Shown here: positions 55,119 through 64,000 of the stretch, one piece after another
How positions within the stretch are numbered: the stretch's first letter is position 1
How the letters are laid out: each line of letters starts with the position of its first letter
NCBI RefSeq assembly: GCF_005491705.1
Contig: NZ_CP028092.1
Span: 1,178,001 to 1,242,000, forward strand
Direction of reading: 5' to 3'
Source of the DNA: Pontibacter sp. SGAir0037
GTDB lineage: Bacteria; Bacteroidota; Bacteroidia; Cytophagales; Hymenobacteraceae
Length of the DNA: 64,000 bases
Position numbers and translations under genes: made by a program
The notes under the pieces: model-generated
What the model saw: the letters and a program-made list of their open reading frames with translations, nothing else
The model's database searches: none
What the model was told of the DNA's origin: nothing

Positions 55119-56150
55119 CTAAAAAATATAGCGGATAGAACACCACGGCATTACTTCCTGCTGCAGTTTCTCAAACTGTCGGATCCACTGTGCCTTCAGC
55201 TGGTACTGGTACCTTACATTGATGCCGCCAAACTGACTTTTCTTGGTCTCCTGAATAGCAGGTGCCCAGATCAGTTCTTCCGCCTTTGGGTTGATAGACA
55301 GGTTTAGCTCGTGCTGCCATTGGTTGTGTGTCAGGAAAATTACCTCGCAACTCATCTTCTCCTTCAGTTTCGGGTGTACTACCTGGTTTAGCTGCTCAAA
55401 CAACTCCCTGTAATCCTCCAGCCAGCCCTCATACACAATAACCGGAGAGAAATTCAGGTGTACTTCATAACCCGCGTGATAAAAGTCGTTAATAGCCGAC
55501 ACACGCTTCGCCAGGCTGTCGGTGCGCACATCTACCAGCTTGCTCACCTGCTGGGGTAAGAGGCTGAAGCGGATGCGTGTTTTTTCCTGAGGATCATAGG
55601 AAAGCATTTCCCGGTTCACGAATTTGGTAGCGAAGGTGGTAAATGCCTTCGGATGTTCCCTAAAGAAATCAACCGCTGTCTGCACTCCATCAGAGATCGC
55701 AGCATCCACCGAAACATCAGAGTTACAGCCAATGTCGTAGGTGTAGTACTGTGCATGCGTCTGGTTAGGCACTTTCGGCCACGCCTGTTTCTGCACGTGC
55801 TTGTCTACTGCCAGCAGTATTTCCTCTGTGTTGGTAAATAGCGTAATAGGATTTACCGCTTTGTTTCGGTCTACGTAACAGTAGGCGCAGGCACCTAAGC
55901 AACCGTTGGCCAGGCTTGGTGATATGAAATCAGAACTTCGGCCACTCCCTCTGCACACCAACGTCTTTAAGCGCCCCAGTACCAGCACATCTGACTTTAC
56001 CTGGTAATGGTTACCATCCAGTGCAGGCAGCCTGTTATGCTGCACAAGCTCTTGTTGAGCTGCATCAGGGTAGGTGCGTAAAACCTGTTTCCCGCGCTCA
56101 TTCAAGGCATCCGGGGTATAGAAAACAGTTGTCGGATTAAATTTCTGCAT
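55119..56150 (-). CDS. spore photoproduct lyase-like radical SAM protein
   Basis: 343 residues. The radical SAM cluster motif is Cys84-x3-Cys88-x2-Cys91 (GCLGACAYCYVD), with the flanking SPSLANGC and the TIM-barrel-like remainder. The CxxxCxxCY form is that of the SPL family rather than the CxxxCxYC of other subgroups. SPL itself repairs the spore thymine dimer in Firmicutes; Bacteroidota make no spores, so the substrate here is unknown (another thymine lesion is one possibility). Divergent from a second SPL-like gene 200 nt away. Confidence 0.85.
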   Translation of the reverse strand: MQKFNPTTVFYTPDALNERGKQVLRTYPDAAQQELVQHNRLPALDGNHYQVKSDVLVLGRLKTLVCRGSGRSSDFISPSLANGCLGACAYCYVDRNKAVNPITLFTNTEEILLAVDKHVQKQAWPKVPNQTHAQYYTYDIGCNSDVSVDAAISDGVQTAVDFFREHPKAFTTFATKFVNREMLSYDPQEKTRIRFSLLPQQVSKLVDVRTDSLAKRVSAINDFYHAGYEVHLNFSPVIVYEGWLEDYRELFEQLNQVVHPKLKEKMSCEVIFLTHNQWQHELNLSINPKAEELIWAPAIQETKKSQFGGINVRYQYQLKAQWIRQFEKLQQEVMPWCSIRYIF

Positions 56151-56351
56151 ACCCTGTTATAACAGCCCCAGGACCTGCACAGTTTACAAATATTTAATCT
56201 TAAGTATTTGAATATTAGTAATTTATTAATGTGCCTGATTTGTTTATTCCTGAATTATAAGGCATGCTTTTTTGTTCTTTTTACAGCACCTTTTCTACCT
56301 GGTGGGCAGGTACTTGCATAGGTGCAATCACAGTAAAATAAAGAAACTAGC

Positions 56352-57437
56352 ATGGAAGTAGCACTGAAGGAAGAGACAGGTACGAGAACAAACCAGCACA
56401 AGCCAAAGCTATGGATGCCTAAGCAGGTACTGATCACGCCCGCTGCTTTAGAAGAACCCTGGGGGCAGCAGATTTATGAAAGGGTGCAGACTTTAGGACT
56501 ACCGGTGCAGGAACTAAAGAATAACCGCATTACCGGCTTGCGAGGAGAGGATGAGCGCGAAACCTACCGCAACGCGAAAAGTACACTGGCCATTGTCACT
56601 GCGCCTCCTAGTGCCCTTAAGTTACAGCCGATTCCCCCGTCGGCTGATTGGCAGTTTCACCTGGCGGAAGGATGCCCTGCCCACTGCCAGTACTGCTACC
56701 TGGCCGGAAGCCTGCAGGGGCCACCGGTTATTCGTGCGTTTGCAAACCTTCCGGCCATTCTTTCAAACCTGGTAAACTATAAAAGGCAGCAGGACCTGAC
56801 TACTTTTGAGGCAAGCTGCTATACCGATCCGCTGGGCATAGAGCACCTGACAGGTAGTTTGGCCGAAACCATTCGTTTCTTTGGAGAGCAGGAAAACATG
56901 CATCTGCGATGGGTATCCAAGTTCGATCAGGTTGATGGTTTGCTCTCCCTTCCGCACCATGGCAATACCCAACCCAGGATCAGCCTTAACACAGACTTTA
57001 TTTCTAAACGTATGGAAGGTGGCACTGCTTCGATGGAAGCACGGCTGGCAGCTATCCGTAAGCTGGCGTTTCCGAAAACAGAAGGCGGGGGAGGATATAA
57101 AGTAGGATTAGTCATTGCCCCTATCATGCCTGTTCCGGATTGGGAGGAGCAGTATACACATCTGCTGGACAGGCTGGAACAGACACTTGATTTCCCGTGT
57201 GAAATAACCTTTGAGTTGATCAGCCATCGCTTTACACCCGGCTCCAAAGCCCTTCTGCAGGAGTGGTACCCCAATACTCAGATCGACTTCGATGAAGCAA
57301 ACCGGTCCCTCAAGTACAATAAGTTTGGCGGCAAAAAATACGTCTACAATACAGCGACTATGAACATGCTGCGCAGCTTCTTCTACTCTGAGCTAAAAAA
57401 CCGTTTTCCGGAAGCGCCTGTTCTGTACTGGACCTGA
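56352..57437 (+). CDS. second spore photoproduct lyase-like radical SAM protein
   Basis: 361 residues. Radical SAM motif Cys108-x3-Cys112-x2-Cys115 (EGCPAHCQYCYLAG), which is closer to Bacillus SplB than its divergent neighbour, followed by a segment (AETIRFFGEQENMHLRWVSK) typical of the SPL barrel. The N-terminal 90 residues are extended relative to SplB and carry KQVLITPAALE, a pattern also seen in the divergent protein (VFYTPDALNE), so the two are probably distant paralogues. Function unproven. Confidence 0.85.
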   Translation: MEVALKEETGTRTNQHKPKLWMPKQVLITPAALEEPWGQQIYERVQTLGLPVQELKNNRITGLRGEDERETYRNAKSTLAIVTAPPSALKLQPIPPSADWQFHLAEGCPAHCQYCYLAGSLQGPPVIRAFANLPAILSNLVNYKRQQDLTTFEASCYTDPLGIEHLTGSLAETIRFFGEQENMHLRWVSKFDQVDGLLSLPHHGNTQPRISLNTDFISKRMEGGTASMEARLAAIRKLAFPKTEGGGGYKVGLVIAPIMPVPDWEEQYTHLLDRLEQTLDFPCEITFELISHRFTPGSKALLQEWYPNTQIDFDEANRSLKYNKFGGKKYVYNTATMNMLRSFFYSELKNRFPEAPVLYWT

Positions 57438-57634
57438 TCAGGCGAACAGGTTATGCTCTAGTAGGCTAACTACCTTTACCGGCTGGCTCTCTTCTTTGAG
57501 GCCGCAGCTCCTCGCAAGGCTTAACAGCAAAAGGTAATGTGCTAAAGGGCATTACTTTAGAATTTATAATGGTTGAAGTGTTGTTTTTACTGATGTATAA
57601 CTTTTAGCTTTGCCTGGAACAAGATGAACTTCCT

Positions 57635-58990
57635 ATGCAATCTATTGCTGCCCTTTTGCTTATAGATGACGAAAACAACCTGCGCCAGGTGCTGGCGCGT
57701 GTGCTGGAGCTGGAAGGCTACCACGTATGGCAAGCCAGAACGGCCCGCGAAGGTTGTGAACTGCTGGAGAGCCATTCAGATGAGGTAGAAGTAGTGCTAA
57801 GCGATGTAAAGCTTCCGGATGATAACGGACTGAACATCCTGCGCAAGGTAAAGGAGAAATACCCGCTGCCCGAGGTGATCCTGATGACAGCTTACGGCAC
57901 AATACAGGACGGCGTGAACGCTATGAAGTTGGGTGCCTTCGATTACATCACAAAGGGAGACAATGACGAGCAGCTCCTCGTTACGGTTGCGCGGGCCGCA
58001 GATAAAGCCAGACTTCGCAAACGGGTGGCTGAGCTGGAGAAGCAGGTAGAGCCTAAAAATACGCTCGACACCATTATCGGTCATACGCCTGCCCTAAAGC
58101 AGGCAAAGGAACTAACAGCGCGCGTAGCTGTAACAGATGCTACGGTGCTTTTGGAGGGAGAGACAGGCGTAGGGAAGGAGCTTTTTGCGCAGGCTATTCA
58201 CAGTACAAGCCCCCGGCGCAGCAAACCTTTTGTAGCCGTTAACTGCAGTGCTTTTCCTAAGGACCTGCTGGAGTCCGAGATTTTCGGATATAAAAAAGGT
58301 GCCTTTACCGGTGCTATAGCGGATAAAAAGGGCTTGTTTGAAGAGGCTAACGGAGGCACTATGTTTCTGGATGAAATCGGGGAGATGCCGCCAGAGCTAC
58401 AAGCCAAATTCCTGCGTGTGCTCGAAACACAAACCTTCACCAAACTGGGTGACACGAAGCCAGTCAGGATAAACGTGCGCCTTGTAGCTGCCACCAACCG
58501 TGACCTGAAGGCAGAGGCGGAGGCAGGGCATTTCCGCTATGACCTCTATTACCGCCTGTCGGTCTTTAAGATACGTGTGCCAACGCTGCGGGAACGGCAG
58601 GCTGATATTCCTCTGCTGGCACATCACTTTCTGCAACTGTATAATGTTAAAATGAACCGTCGCCTGCAGGGCATGAGCGAAGAGTTTATGCAAAAGCTGA
58701 AGAGCTATCCCTGGAAAGGAAATATACGCGAACTCAAAAATGTGATAGAACGGGCCGTTATACTTGCCGATGAAGATACACTGACACCAGAGCACATGCC
58801 GGCAGAGTTCTGGACGGCAGCACCTTCGCCAGAAGCTGCTGAAAGCGATACTTCCCTGAGCACTATAGAACGCAACCACATTCTCCGGATACTGGAACAA
58901 TGCGGAGGCAATAAAACCGAAGCTGCCCGGCGGCTGCACATTGGCCTGACCACCCTCTACAGAAAGCTGCAGGAGTATGGCCTGAGTTGA
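57635..58990 (+). CDS. sigma-54-dependent NtrC-family response regulator
   Basis: 451 residues. Receiver domain (about 5-120; phospho-acceptor Asp in VVLSDVKLPDDNG, Lys in ITKGDND), AAA+ domain (about 145-370; Walker A GETGVGKE, the sigma-54-contacting GAFTGA loop, and DEIGEMP), and a Fis-type HTH (about 415-450; GGNKTEAARRLHIGLTTLYRKL). It activates sigma-54 promoters when phosphorylated. It precedes the kdp operon, and in Bacteroidota such regulators are commonly linked to kdp, so potassium uptake is the probable target. A weak -24/-12-like element (TGGCA...TTGGC) at 59136-59151 does not fit spacing well. Confidence 0.92.
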   Translation: MQSIAALLLIDDENNLRQVLARVLELEGYHVWQARTAREGCELLESHSDEVEVVLSDVKLPDDNGLNILRKVKEKYPLPEVILMTAYGTIQDGVNAMKLGAFDYITKGDNDEQLLVTVARAADKARLRKRVAELEKQVEPKNTLDTIIGHTPALKQAKELTARVAVTDATVLLEGETGVGKELFAQAIHSTSPRRSKPFVAVNCSAFPKDLLESEIFGYKKGAFTGAIADKKGLFEEANGGTMFLDEIGEMPPELQAKFLRVLETQTFTKLGDTKPVRINVRLVAATNRDLKAEAEAGHFRYDLYYRLSVFKIRVPTLRERQADIPLLAHHFLQLYNVKMNRRLQGMSEEFMQKLKSYPWKGNIRELKNVIERAVILADEDTLTPEHMPAEFWTAAPSPEAAESDTSLSTIERNHILRILEQCGGNKTEAARRLHIGLTTLYRKLQEYGLS

Positions 58991-59010
58991 GTAATGTGCT
59001 TACCGATATG

Positions 59011-59049
59011 AAAAGCCGACCTTACCATTTTGGTAGGGTCGGCTTTTTT
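59011..59049 (+). terminator. terminator after the NtrC-family gene
   Basis: 17-bp stem with one G-U pair (59011-59027 with 59031-59047) followed by TT; the right arm ends in a T run (59044-59049). Confidence 0.9.
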
Positions 59050-59182
59050 ATGAAACTGTCCTCTGCTGCTGCTAAAGTATAAAAGCACCTGACTAAATGT
59101 GTGTTATGTTTGGTGGTTGCTCCTGTTATAATTCCTGGCATCTGGTTTGGCTATGTGTTGGCACAACAAAACGAATAATCAT

Positions 59183-59278
59183 ATGAATCATGTGCTGATG
59201 ACCATCTTACTGCTTGGAACGGGCATTGCCTGCTTCTGGCTCTTCTACAAATCCATCGACTTTTTTGACAATGTTTAA
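59183..59278 (+). CDS. 31-residue kdp-associated membrane microprotein
   Basis: A 31-codon ORF: one membrane helix (about residues 4-21) ending in WLFYKSIDFFDNV. It is followed 16 nt later by kdpF. I recall very similar peptides ending in FYKSIDFFE-type sequence in front of kdp operons of other Bacteroidota, so it is likely a real, conserved accessory of KdpFABC. Its function is unknown. Too short for routine gene callers. Confidence 0.65.
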   Translation: MNHVLMTILLLGTGIACFWLFYKSIDFFDNV

Positions 59279-59294
59279 TTCAACACTCAATAAC

Positions 59295-59372
59295 ATGACA
59301 GCACTTTTCATTACAAGCCTTTTAACCTTCGGCTACCTTTTCTATGTGTTGCTGAAGCCAGAGAAATTTTAG
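59295..59372 (+). CDS. kdpF: KdpF subunit of the potassium-transporting ATPase
   Basis: 25 residues with a single membrane helix and the family ending GYLFYVLLKPEKF. KdpF sits beside KdpA and stabilises the complex. 19 nt before kdpA. Readily missed because of length. Confidence 0.82.
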   Translation: MTALFITSLLTFGYLFYVLLKPEKF

Positions 59373-59391
59373 AAACTTTAACACATTTAGC

Positions 59392-61089
59392 ATGAACACA
59401 GATATACTTGGAGTAATAGCCATGTTCCTGGTTACGGTGGTCCTCGGCCTGCCGCTGGGCAAGTACATAGCAAAAGTATATAAAGGAGAGAGAACCTGGC
59501 TGGATTTTATGGATCCACTGGAGCGCCTCTTCTTCCGGATAAGCGGCATTGACGCCCGCCGCGAAATGACTTGGAAGCAAAGTATGGTAGCGCTGCTGAG
59601 CATCAACCTGATCTGGTTGTTCTGGGCCATGTTCCTGCTCATGACGCAGAGCTATCATCCTTTCTGGAACCCCGACAACAACCCTTCCATGTCACCCGAC
59701 CTGGCTTTTAATACAGCGGTAAGCTTTCTGGTGAATTGCAACCTGCAGCACTATTCCGGCGAAACAGGCCTTTCTTACCTGTCGCAGTTAGGTGTGATGA
59801 CTTTTTTGCAGTTTGTTACAGCCGGAACGGGTATGGCTGCTTGTGCTGTGGTTTTCCAGGCGCTGCGCAGCCACAGCACCGAGCGCTTAGGCAACTTCTT
59901 TAACTACTTTATCAAAAGCTGCACACGTATTCTGCTTCCTATAAGTATGGTGGTGGCGATAATCCTAGTGCTGCAAGGTACGCCTATGACCTTCGAGGGA
60001 AAGGCAAGCATCACTATTCTGCAAGGAGAGGAGCAGCAGGTGTCGAGAGGACCTGCTGCAGCTATGATAGCCATTAAGCAGGTGGGTACAAACGGTGGGG
60101 GTTTCTTTGGTGTAAACTCCGCGCACCCGCTCGAGAACCCGACTTACCTGACCAACATGGTAGAGAACATGGTGATCATCCTTATACCGGTTGCACTTGC
60201 TTTTGCACTTGGCTTTTACCTGGAGCGCAAGCGCCTTGGGTGGATGGTATTTGGTGTGATGACGATTGGCTTTCTGATGCTGATGACGACTACTGTATAC
60301 TTTGAGATGAACGGGAATCCTGCCATTTCCCGCATGGGCATCGACCAAAACCTGGGCTCCCTGGAAGGCAAGGAAATGAGACTAGGGGCAGCGGCATCGG
60401 GTATGTGGGCTGTGAGTACAACGGTTACCTCTAACGGCTCTGTTAATGCCATGCACGATTCGCTCACGCCACTCTCAGGTATGAATACTCTGCTTGGCAT
60501 GATGATCAACTCCTTCTACGGCGGCGTAGGTGTGGGCTTTCTGAACTTCTTTGTCTTCATCATCGTCGCTGTGTTTATTTCCGGTCTGATGGTTGGCCGC
60601 ACACCAGAGTTTCTGGGTAAGAAGGTCGAGGCCCGCGAGGTGAAGATTGCCATTTTAATTGCTTTACTGCATCCTTTCCTTATTCTTTCGGGTACCGCGC
60701 TGGCGGCTTATGTGTTTGTGCAGGATCCATCGGTGGGCTGGCTCAACAACCCCGGCTTTCACGGTTTCTCCGAGATGCTCTACGAGTATACCTCTTCTGC
60801 AGCAAACAACGGTTCTGGTTTCGAAGGCCTCGGCGATAACACGCCTTTTTGGAACATCACAACAGGCATCGTGCTGGCGTTGAGCCGTTATCTGCCCATT
60901 ATTGGTCCGGTAGCGATAGCCGGTATCATGGCTCAAAAGCGTTTCTTACCTGAGTCAGCAGGCACGCTCAAAACCGACACAGCTACTTTTGGCCTGATGG
61001 TATTTTTCGTGATCTGGATTGTGGCTGCCCTGGCTTTCTTCCCGTCGCTGGTATTAGGGCCGATAGCTGAACACTTTTCCATCTACTAA
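59392..61089 (+). CDS. kdpA: potassium-transporting ATPase subunit A (KdpA)
   Basis: 565 residues with about ten membrane helices. This is the K+-selective channel subunit of KdpFABC. Family blocks are present: NPDNNPSMSPDLAFNTAVSF (first selectivity-filter region), NGGGFFGVNSAHPLENPT, and NNGSGFEGLGDNTPFWN. High-affinity uptake under K+ limitation. Second of four pump subunits, 106 nt before kdpB. Confidence 0.97.
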   Translation: MNTDILGVIAMFLVTVVLGLPLGKYIAKVYKGERTWLDFMDPLERLFFRISGIDARREMTWKQSMVALLSINLIWLFWAMFLLMTQSYHPFWNPDNNPSMSPDLAFNTAVSFLVNCNLQHYSGETGLSYLSQLGVMTFLQFVTAGTGMAACAVVFQALRSHSTERLGNFFNYFIKSCTRILLPISMVVAIILVLQGTPMTFEGKASITILQGEEQQVSRGPAAAMIAIKQVGTNGGGFFGVNSAHPLENPTYLTNMVENMVIILIPVALAFALGFYLERKRLGWMVFGVMTIGFLMLMTTTVYFEMNGNPAISRMGIDQNLGSLEGKEMRLGAAASGMWAVSTTVTSNGSVNAMHDSLTPLSGMNTLLGMMINSFYGGVGVGFLNFFVFIIVAVFISGLMVGRTPEFLGKKVEAREVKIAILIALLHPFLILSGTALAAYVFVQDPSVGWLNNPGFHGFSEMLYEYTSSAANNGSGFEGLGDNTPFWNITTGIVLALSRYLPIIGPVAIAGIMAQKRFLPESAGTLKTDTATFGLMVFFVIWIVAALAFFPSLVLGPIAEHFSIY

Positions 61090-61194
61090 AAACCAAAACG
61101 ACGCAGCATAAAGAAGCAGTAGACCTGAAGGTAAGCTGGATCGATTTAACGGCAATAGCCTGACGGCCCTGTGCGCGTCTTAAATTTTAATAAC

Positions 61195-63243
61195 ATGACA
61201 ACCAAAAATAATGAAACCGGACTGTTTGAAGGACCGCTGGTAAAACAGGCGCTGAAAGCATCCTTTTTAAAGCTTGATCCCCGCATCATGATTAAAAACC
61301 CGGTGATGTTTACCGTGGAGCTGGGTACGTTTGTGATGCTGCTGGTAACGTTGTACCTGCTCTTTAGCGGCAATACCTCACAAGGTAGTTTAGGGTATAA
61401 CATCGCTATCTTTCTGATCCTGTTTGCAACGTTGCTCTTCGCCAATTTTGCAGAGGCCATTGCCGAAGCACGAGGTAAGGCACAGGCTGATTCGTTGCGC
61501 AAAACGCGCGAGGAGACACCTGCTAAAGTGATTGACGCAAAAGGAAATATAAAAGAAATCAGCTCTTCTCAACTGAAAAAGGGAGATGTGTTTATGGTAG
61601 TAGCGGGAGAGGTGATACCTACAGACGGTGAAATTGTAGAAGGTCTTGCCTCTATTGATGAGTCGGCTATAACGGGAGAATCTGCCCCGGTGATACGAGA
61701 GGCAGGCGGTGACCGATCTTCTGTAACGGGCGGTACCAAGGTGCTCTCAGATCAGATAAAAGTACTAGTGACTACGGCACCAGGTGAGTCTTTCCTGGAT
61801 AAGATGATTGCGCTGGTGGAGGGGGCAAGCCGTCAGAAAACTCCTAACGAGATTGCCCTGACTATCCTGCTGGCAGGTTTTACCATGACGTTTCTGTTGG
61901 TATGCGTTACCCTGAAGCCTTTTGCCGACTATGCGAACGCACCGCTTACTATTGCCGCTCTTATTGCGCTGTTTGTGTGCCTGATTCCGACGACCATCGG
62001 AGGCTTGCTCTCAGCTATCGGCATAGCAGGTATGGACAGAGCCTTGCGCGCCAACGTGATCACCAAATCAGGTAAAGCTGTGGAGACGGCTGGTGATATA
62101 GATGTGCTGCTACTCGACAAGACAGGGACAATTACCATCGGTAACCGCCGAGCCACGAAATTTTATCCGGCACCGGGCGTAGACAAAGATGCCTTTATGC
62201 AGAAGGCTGTGCTCAGCTCCCTCGCCGACGAAACGCCCGAAGGCAAATCTATTGTGGAGCTGGCCCAGGAGCTGAAGCTTAACGTGCCGCAGCCTGATAT
62301 GAGCCAGGTATCCTTCATTAAGTTTACTGCCGAAACACGCTCCAGCGGCATCAACCTACCCGACGGCACTCGCATCAGGAAAGGCGCCTTCGACGCCATC
62401 AGGAAAATGACGGAGAACGCAGGCTATTTTATGCACCCGCATGTAACGGAAACTATTGAAAATATTGCCGCCAATGGCGGTACTCCATTGGTAGTGGCCG
62501 AAAACGAGGTAGTGCAGGGGGTAATTCAACTGGAAGATATCATTAAACCTGGTATACAGGAGCGTTTTGAGCGTTTGCGCAGGATGGGTGTGAAAACCGT
62601 GATGGTAACAGGTGACAATCCGCTAACCGCTAAGTTTATTGCCGGAAAAGCAGGTGTAGATGACTTTATTGCCGAAGCAACACCGGAAGATAAGTTGAAC
62701 TATATCCGTAGCGAGCAGGCCAGCGGCAAACTGGTGGCAATGATGGGCGACGGCACAAACGATGCTCCCGCCCTGGCACAGGCGGATGTGGGCGTAGCTA
62801 TGAACTCAGGTACGCAGGCAGCCAAGGAAGCAGGCAATATGGTAGATCTGGACAACGATCCGACTAAACTGATAGAGGTTGTGGAAATAGGAAAGCAATT
62901 GCTTATCACCCGCGGTACGCTCACCACCTTTTCCATTGCCAATGATGTGGCCAAATATTTCGCCATTGTGCCTGCTCTATTTATTGCCTTTATACCTGCA
63001 CTGCAGGGCCTGAACATCATGAACCTTGCCAGCCCACAGTCGGCTATACTTTCGGCTGTAATTTTTAATGCCATCATTATACCCATCCTGATTCCGCTGG
63101 CGCTGCGTGGTGTTGCTTATAAACCGATTGGGGCAAGTGCGCTGCTGCGCCGCAACCTGCTCATGTATGGTTTGGGCGGAGTGCTCGTGCCTTTCGGTGG
63201 TATTAAGGCTATAGATATGCTGCTGGTGCTGCTAGGCGTGTAG
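61195..63243 (+). CDS. kdpB: potassium-transporting ATPase ATP-binding subunit B (KdpB)
   Basis: About 682 residues from the ATG at 61195; the frame is open eight codons further upstream, but that part is not conserved. P-type ATPase hallmarks: DESAITGES (A domain), [13 protein letters not shown] (phosphorylated Asp), and [12 protein letters not shown] plus [16 protein letters not shown] (P domain). It couples ATP hydrolysis to K+ transport through KdpA. Length equals E. coli KdpB (682). Confidence 0.97.
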   Translation: MTTKNNETGLFEGPLVKQALKASFLKLDPRIMIKNPVMFTVELGTFVMLLVTLYLLFSGNTSQGSLGYNIAIFLILFATLLFANFAEAIAEARGKAQADSLRKTREETPAKVIDAKGNIKEISSSQLKKGDVFMVVAGEVIPTDGEIVEGLASIDESAITGESAPVIREAGGDRSSVTGGTKVLSDQIKVLVTTAPGESFLDKMIALVEGASRQKTPNEIALTILLAGFTMTFLLVCVTLKPFADYANAPLTIAALIALFVCLIPTTIGGLLSAIGIAGMDRALRANVITKSGKAVETAGDIDVLLLDKTGTITIGNRRATKFYPAPGVDKDAFMQKAVLSSLADETPEGKSIVELAQELKLNVPQPDMSQVSFIKFTAETRSSGINLPDGTRIRKGAFDAIRKMTENAGYFMHPHVTETIENIAANGGTPLVVAENEVVQGVIQLEDIIKPGIQERFERLRRMGVKTVMVTGDNPLTAKFIAGKAGVDDFIAEATPEDKLNYIRSEQASGKLVAMMGDGTNDAPALAQADVGVAMNSGTQAAKEAGNMVDLDNDPTKLIEVVEIGKQLLITRGTLTTFSIANDVAKYFAIVPALFIAFIPALQGLNIMNLASPQSAILSAVIFNAIIIPILIPLALRGVAYKPIGASALLRRNLLMYGLGGVLVPFGGIKAIDMLLVLLGV

Positions 63244-63449
63244 CACCAATGCGGTATTCGCCATCTGCAGACATCCTCATGCTTATCCAACCAACGAAAG
63301 AACAAGGTAAACAAGTTAGGTGTCTTTCTGCGGTTAGAGTAATAAAAGCATTACTTAATGGCCTCAAGTTGATACCTGGCCTTTTGCCAGAGATAGTGTA
63401 ATGGTAAACTAAGAATTAAAAAAGAAGGCAGAATTGCTGCTAATTAATA

Positions 63450-64000
63450 ATGGAAACTAAAGTAAAAGAAAAAGGCTTCCGGAAAGGAACAGCAAATCAT
63501 ACTGCTCCTGTAAAAATGGGAGCAGGAAGTATTCTGAAGCAGAGTCTGACCCTGACAGTGCTGTGTATAGCTTTCTTTACATTTCTTTACCCGCTCTCGA
63601 TCCGGATTATCGCCCAAGTGGCGGCTCCGAACAGGGGTGAGGGTAAGGTAATAGAAGCAAATGGTCGTGTGGTAGGCTTCGAAAACGTAGGCCAGTCCTT
63701 CACCGAAGATCGCTACTTTTACAGCCGTCCCTCAGCTGTGGAGTATAACGGCGGCGGCTCCGGTGGCTCTAATAAAGGCCCGTCTAATCCGGAATACCTG
63801 GCGGAGGTGCAAGAACGTATAGATGCTTTCATGGAGCACAACCCATCAGTAAAGCGCGAGGAAATACCGGCAGAGCTGGTGACCGCCTCTGGTAGCGGCC
63901 TGGACCCGCACCTGTCGCCTCAGGGGGCGCTGGTGCAGGTAGAGCGTATTGCCCGCGTGCGGAACCTGCCCGCGGAGCAAGTGAAAGCGCTGGTGCAGGA
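63450..64000 (+). CDS. kdpC: potassium-transporting ATPase subunit C (KdpC), 3' partial
   Basis: The frame starts at ATG 63450 and stays open to the right edge (183 codons), so the 3' end lies outside. After about 25 Lys-rich residues there is one membrane helix (LTLTVLCIAFFTFLYPLSI), then GRVVGFENVGQSFTEDRYFYSRPSA and ASGSGLDPHLSPQGALVQVERIARVR, the standard KdpC blocks, both well conserved. The N-terminal extension is longer than in E. coli KdpC. It follows kdpB after 206 nt with no other gene between. Confidence 0.95.
   Translation, partial: METKVKEKGFRKGTANHTAPVKMGAGSILKQSLTLTVLCIAFFTFLYPLSIRIIAQVAAPNRGEGKVIEANGRVVGFENVGQSFTEDRYFYSRPSAVEYNGGGSGGSNKGPSNPEYLAEVQERIDAFMEHNPSVKREEIPAELVTASGSGLDPHLSPQGALVQVERIARVRNLPAEQVKALVQ

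Noticed and set aside
59136..59152. Sigma-54 promoter before the kdp microproteins
   Set aside because: The GG to GC distance is 11 rather than 10 and the -12 element is TTGGC instead of TTGC, so it was not listed as a feature.

Overview
The window looks like a chromosomal segment of a Bacteroidota bacterium, most likely order Cytophagales and a Pontibacter/Hymenobacteraceae-type organism (inference from memory of family sequences; no search was run). Supporting signs are Bacteroidota-type promoter boxes (TAnnTTTG), weak Shine-Dalgarno signals, a decayed gene with a type IX secretion sorting domain, KdsB (Gram-negative LPS), TolC/RND efflux in OMP-adaptor-pump order, and a kdp operon preceded by an NtrC-type regulator and tiny membrane ORFs.

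Layout. 1-8485: a chemosensory operon. A huge methyl-accepting protein (5' end outside the window) carries at least nine near-identical 92-residue HAMP units of the type known from fungal Nik1 kinases, followed by CheW, CheY, CheB, CheA and a CheC phosphatase; the last three overlap by ATGA. 8547-9386: a membrane protein resembling the putative abortive-infection family putAbiC. 9547-11935: polyamine genes, a SpeD-SpeE fusion overlapping an agmatinase-like gene. 12032-12776: holin-like membrane protein convergent with a Cys-rich copper-storage-like protein, separated by a perfect 54-bp palindrome. 13070-17029: RecQ, an S24/Xre repressor with an operator-like inverted repeat, and a pirin lacking most metal ligands.

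17030-17410 holds heptanucleotide repeat arrays in inverted orientation that abut the stop codons of two convergent genes. 17411-23014 (minus): M2 peptidase lipoprotein, bestrophin, and a DUF294/CBS/cNMP protein paired with a DnaQ-like exonuclease. 23321-29749: TetR regulator and its probable target RND efflux operon, with a palindromic operator on the promoter. 29986-32267: dienoyl-CoA-reductase-like SDR, then a convergent NuiA-like inhibitor and NucA-like secreted nuclease. 32393-36636: carotenoid-desaturase-like flavoprotein, YeeZ-like and HI0933-like proteins, PA2169-family bundle protein. 36650-43495: triple hairpin, RNA helicase with an RGG-like tail, an unrecognised gene, and an AddA/RecB-like helicase-nuclease. 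43521-48758: small housekeeping genes (DoxX, KdsB, SUI1, lipid kinase, Usp, GAPDH).

48965-51486 is a tRNA-Glu followed by a 2.4-kb decayed insert (IS3 remnant, broken T9SS gene) ending in a copy of the tRNA 3' end, like an old att-bounded island. 51584-54925 holds an LLM oxidoreductase, HxlR regulator, SRPBCC gene fragment, SDR and a Crp-family regulator with shared palindromes. 55119-57437: two divergent spore-photoproduct-lyase-like radical SAM genes. 57635-64000: sigma-54 response regulator, a 31-aa ORF, kdpF, kdpA, kdpB and a kdpC cut by the window edge.

Most of the window is ordinary core genome. The most unusual items are the poly-HAMP chemoreceptor, the heptamer arrays, the putAbiC-like gene behind a hairpin, the nuclease/inhibitor pair, the paired SPL-like genes and the tRNA-Glu island scar.
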